The notes beneath the pieces were generated by a model. That model made no database searches and was not told the DNA's origin. It was given only the letters and a program-made list of their open reading frames with translations. This document shows, in pieces, positions 5,634 to 7,974 of a stretch of 7,974 nt of DNA. Source of the stretch: JBNKDD01 sp050288085 (lineage in GTDB: Bacteria > Chloroflexota > Anaerolineae > Aggregatilineales > UBA3940); assembly GCA_050288085.1 (NCBI GenBank), contig JBNKDD010000265.1, positions 1 through 7,974 of the forward strand. Direction: 5' to 3'. Position numbers and translations under genes: made by a program. Position 1 is the stretch's first letter, and every line of letters starts with the position of its first letter.

Positions 5634-7974
5634 ATGCCTTTCTTTACTTCCAAAAGAATTATTCGTGCTGGTTTACTGATTTGCTTGCTGACAGTGGCGG
5701 CGGTGGTTGTACAGCCTGTCTATGCGTTTGATTCTGCCTTCTTGTGGGTTCAGATCATGGAGGGCACTTCGGAAGTCGATCCCACCGGTATTGCCCTGGA
5801 TGGCGCGGGGAATATCTACACTGCCGGTTATTTCAGCGGTACGGCTGACTTCGATCCTGGCCCCGGTATCGCAAACCTGACGAGCACCGGGGATGCTTAT
5901 ATCCAAAAACTGGACAGCGACGGGAACTATATATGGGCAGTGGGTACAGAAGGCCCTGGCGGTTCGCGTGCCTGGGATATTACCGCAGACAGCGCGGGCA
6001 ATTCTGTAATTATCGGCGATTTTAATGGCACGGTTGACTTCGACCCCGGACCCGGTGTGTTTAATCTGACTAGCGGTACATTCGAAGACCTATTCATTCT
6101 AAAGCTAGACAGTTCTGGTAATTTCCTTTGGGCCTCTGCATTCACCGGGTTTCAGCTAGGAGCCTATGAAAGTGCAATTGATGGAGCGGGCAATATCTAT
6201 GTCACCGGCTTTATTTCCGGAACCACTGATTTTGATCCCGGCCCTGGTACCGCCAACCTGACAAGTGTGGGTGACCATGATATTTTTGTCGCCAAGTTTG
6301 ATAGTGACGGTAATTATGTGTGGGCATTCTCCATGGGCTCAATCGATCCTGATGCCGGGACTGGCATCATAGTAGACGGTGCTGGAGACATCTATGTCAC
6401 CGGGACGTTTAGTAATACCGTTGACTTCGATCCCGGCCCCGGCACCGCAAACCTGACCAGCGCCGGGGATGGCGATATCTTTTTGCAAAAACTTGATAGT
6501 GACGGGAACCTCATCTGGGTTAGGGCCATGGGAGGAAGTGGTTATGACGGGGGGAGCGCTCTTGCGGTAGATGGCTCTGGCAATGTGTATCTGACCGGCA
6601 ACTTCGAGAATACTGCTGACCTCGACCCCGGCCCCGGCACCATAAACCTCACCAGCAACGGAAGCCGCGATATTTTCATCACCAGGTTGGACAGCCTGGG
6701 AAACACCGATTGGGCAGTTTCAATGGGGGGGGCTTCCATTGACTTTGTTATGGGCATTGCGGTGGATTCATCAGGCAACGTGTATACCAGTGGAGACTAC
6801 TTCAGCAGCACTGACTTCGATCCTGGCCCTGGTACATTCATCCTGACGCCAGTTGCACTCTATAACGACAGCTTCTTTAGCATCCTGGACAGTTCAGGGA
6901 ATTTTGTCTGGGCCGGGTCAATCGGATCGCCCACCGTGTATTACGAGGGAAACTATGGCATGGTTCTGGACAGCGCCCGCAATATCTACGCGACCGGGCA
7001 GTTTTCCGAAACCGCCGACTTTGATCCCGGCCCCGGTATCTACCCGGTTACCAGCATATCCCCGGTGCATCACAGCGGGTATGTGCTCAAAATACGTCCC
7101 ACCTACGACCTGGTGACATCCGCCACATGCAGTGGAGATGACCTCGCGGTGACAATCAGCGCCGCAGATGCGCCGGTTGAAGTGAGCGGAACGGGATCGG
7201 GCCTGCCTCAGAACGGGGTTGGCATCGGCACTATCACCCTGCCTGGCCCGGACTCATGGACGGGTGTGACGGTCACCGAGCAGGGGACGTATGGTAACGG
7301 CGAGGTGTTGAACCTGGGTGATTTCGACTGCCCTCCGCTTCAGACCTTAACCGCAGCCGCCACCTGCAATGGCGACGACCTGAACGTTACCATCACCGCC
7401 GGTAATGCCAATTTCGACATCAGCGCCGATGACCCGGCAGCAGCCAATCAGACCCAGAACGGCGTAGCACTTGGCGGGCCGTACACCCTCGTTTCAAGTG
7501 GTGGCGGTGGTCAGTGGACGAATATCACCATTACCGAGTTGGGCGGCGACACCGAGACCTTGAACCTCCCCGATACAACCTGCCCACCCCCCGCAGCAGC
7601 CAGCAGCGGCGGCGGCGGAAGTGCCCCCTCGGCGCAGGCATCCGCAAACTGCATCACCATTGATGTGGAGGCGGATCGCGAGGCGGTCGCCATTGGTGAC
7701 CCGGTGAAGTGGACGCTGGCCGTCCGCAATACCTGTACAAACACGGCGGATAACGTGATGGTCAGTGGGCAGTTACCCGGATCGCTCACCCCGCTTGACC
7801 TGACGATTGCTCGCGGTGAGATCAGCCGTCCCTTGCCCGATTTTGAAGTGCAGTTGGGCACGATGCAGCCGCAGGAAATCGTTGAGATGTGGATCGACAG
7901 CCGGGTCGCTGCTGGAGCCGGATTGACCCTGCCGGAAGGTGCAGCCGGTCAATCTGCCGGGCAGACGATCTGCC
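5634..7974 (+). CDS. Large secreted protein: seven-blade SBBP-type beta-propeller plus Cys-bounded and DUF11-like domains; 3' end off window
   Basis: An extracellular protein open for 780 codons to the right edge. The ATG at 5634 has GGAGG six bases upstream. Residues 1-31 are a signal peptide (KR..R, hydrophobic core, VYA before the cleavage site). Residues 32 to about 492 form a beta-propeller of SBBP-type repeats. DFDPGPG or a close variant occurs seven times (starting at 72, 135, 199, 264, 329, 394 and 462), each followed by an LTS..DIF..KLDS.GN..WA pattern and a D..GN.Y.TG strand. Two tandem domains follow, each beginning TC(S/N)GDDL.VTI.A and ending at a second Cys (499-566 and 578-650), then a Gly/Ser/Ala/Pro linker (about 654-672). 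A DUF11-like domain then starts (NCITIDVEADREAVAIGDPVKWTLAVRNTC), cut by the window edge. The DxDxG shape of the repeated loop suggests calcium binding, by inference. A surface adhesive or structural role is likely; no catalytic motif is seen. Confidence 0.9.
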   Translation, partial: MPFFTSKRIIRAGLLICLLTVAAVVVQPVYAFDSAFLWVQIMEGTSEVDPTGIALDGAGNIYTAGYFSGTADFDPGPGIANLTSTGDAYIQKLDSDGNYIWAVGTEGPGGSRAWDITADSAGNSVIIGDFNGTVDFDPGPGVFNLTSGTFEDLFILKLDSSGNFLWASAFTGFQLGAYESAIDGAGNIYVTGFISGTTDFDPGPGTANLTSVGDHDIFVAKFDSDGNYVWAFSMGSIDPDAGTGIIVDGAGDIYVTGTFSNTVDFDPGPGTANLTSAGDGDIFLQKLDSDGNLIWVRAMGGSGYDGGSALAVDGSGNVYLTGNFENTADLDPGPGTINLTSNGSRDIFITRLDSLGNTDWAVSMGGASIDFVMGIAVDSSGNVYTSGDYFSSTDFDPGPGTFILTPVALYNDSFFSILDSSGNFVWAGSIGSPTVYYEGNYGMVLDSARNIYATGQFSETADFDPGPGIYPVTSISPVHHSGYVLKIRPTYDLVTSATCSGDDLAVTISAADAPVEVSGTGSGLPQNGVGIGTITLPGPDSWTGVTVTEQGTYGNGEVLNLGDFDCPPLQTLTAAATCNGDDLNVTITAGNANFDISADDPAAANQTQNGVALGGPYTLVSSGGGGQWTNITITELGGDTETLNLPDTTCPPPAAASSGGGGSAPSAQASANCITIDVEADREAVAIGDPVKWTLAVRNTCTNTADNVMVSGQLPGSLTPLDLTIARGEISRPLPDFEVQLGTMQPQEIVEMWIDSRVAAGAGLTLPEGAAGQSAGQTIC
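5847..7091 (+). repeat. Seven tandem DFDPGPG propeller repeats
   Basis: Within the large secreted gene a unit of 63-68 codons recurs. The GACTTCGATCCCGGCCCCGG-type core begins at 5847, 6036, 6228, 6423, 6618, 6813 and 7017. Cores differ mainly at synonymous positions and units four and five are among the most alike, so the array is old but conserved in protein sequence. Only the seventh unit is a half unit; the missing half is supplied by residues 32-66 at the N-terminus. Confidence 0.88.
6725..6732 (+). repeat. Eight-G homopolymer inside the secreted protein gene
   Basis: Eight consecutive G bases encode the end of Met and Gly-Gly in the SMGGASID stretch of the fifth propeller unit. The frame is intact across it. 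Such tracts are prone to slippage and to sequencing miscalls. Confidence 0.9.
7113..7589 (+). repeat. Two tandem Cys-bounded domains
   Basis: Two copies of about 75-80 residues follow the propeller. Each opens with T-x-T/S-A-x-x-TC-x-GDDL-x-VTI, contains a QNGV stretch and a W-T-x-(V/I)-T-(V/I)-TE strand, and closes with LNL...C-P-P. The opening and closing cysteines (499/566 and 578/650) are well placed for one disulfide per domain, which suits an extracellular beta-sandwich. Confidence 0.75.

Noticed and set aside
5847..7091. Regularly spaced repeats considered as a CRISPR array
   Set aside because: The period is about 190-205 bp, in frame, and the repeats encode propeller blades.
7511..7861. 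116-codon minus-strand frame
   Set aside because: It is antisense to the Cys-bounded and DUF11-like domains of the secreted protein, whose frame is clearly coding.

Overview
The window is chromosomal DNA from a GC-rich bacterium, most likely a Chloroflexota of the Anaerolineae type. That placement is inference from gene content: a DUF6062-type cysteine protein, a DUF4272 protein, and a large secreted protein with a DFDPGPG-type propeller followed by Cys-bounded and DUF11-like domains. No rRNA, tRNA, CRISPR array, transposase or phage gene is visible.

Layout. (1) 1-1491, minus: a lipoprotein metallopeptidase of family M1, with its C-terminus beyond the left edge. (2) 1630-2106, plus: a GNAT acetyltransferase divergent from the peptidase, followed after 37 bp by an unrecognised, AT-richer 187-residue ORF (2144-2707). 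(3) 2818-3306, minus: a stand-alone GyrI-like effector-binding protein, convergent with that ORF. (4) 3307-3589: a 283-bp divergent intergenic region unusually rich in dyad symmetry, with a perfect TTGACA element. (5) 3590-4324, plus: a DUF4272 protein ending at a hairpin terminator. (6) 4499-5206, plus: a DUF6062-type protein with two CxxC...CxxH units. (7) 5357-5570, plus: a short signal-peptide gene broken by a frameshift. (8) 5634 to the right edge, plus: a large secreted protein, namely a signal peptide, a seven-blade beta-propeller closed by its two ends, two tandem Cys-bounded domains, a Gly/Ser/Ala linker and the start of a DUF11-like domain.

How the genes work together. Apart from the closely spaced GNAT/unknown pair, these look like independent single-gene units with their own promoters and terminators. 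The two ends of the window encode exported products (an outer-surface lipoprotein peptidase and a large secreted adhesin-like or scaffold protein). The middle holds small cytoplasmic accessory proteins. I found no convincing multi-gene novel system. The most noteworthy signals are the velcro-closed seven-blade propeller, the dyad-rich region upstream of the DUF4272 gene, the atypical sequence after the zinc site of the M1 peptidase, and the frameshifted secreted-protein remnant.
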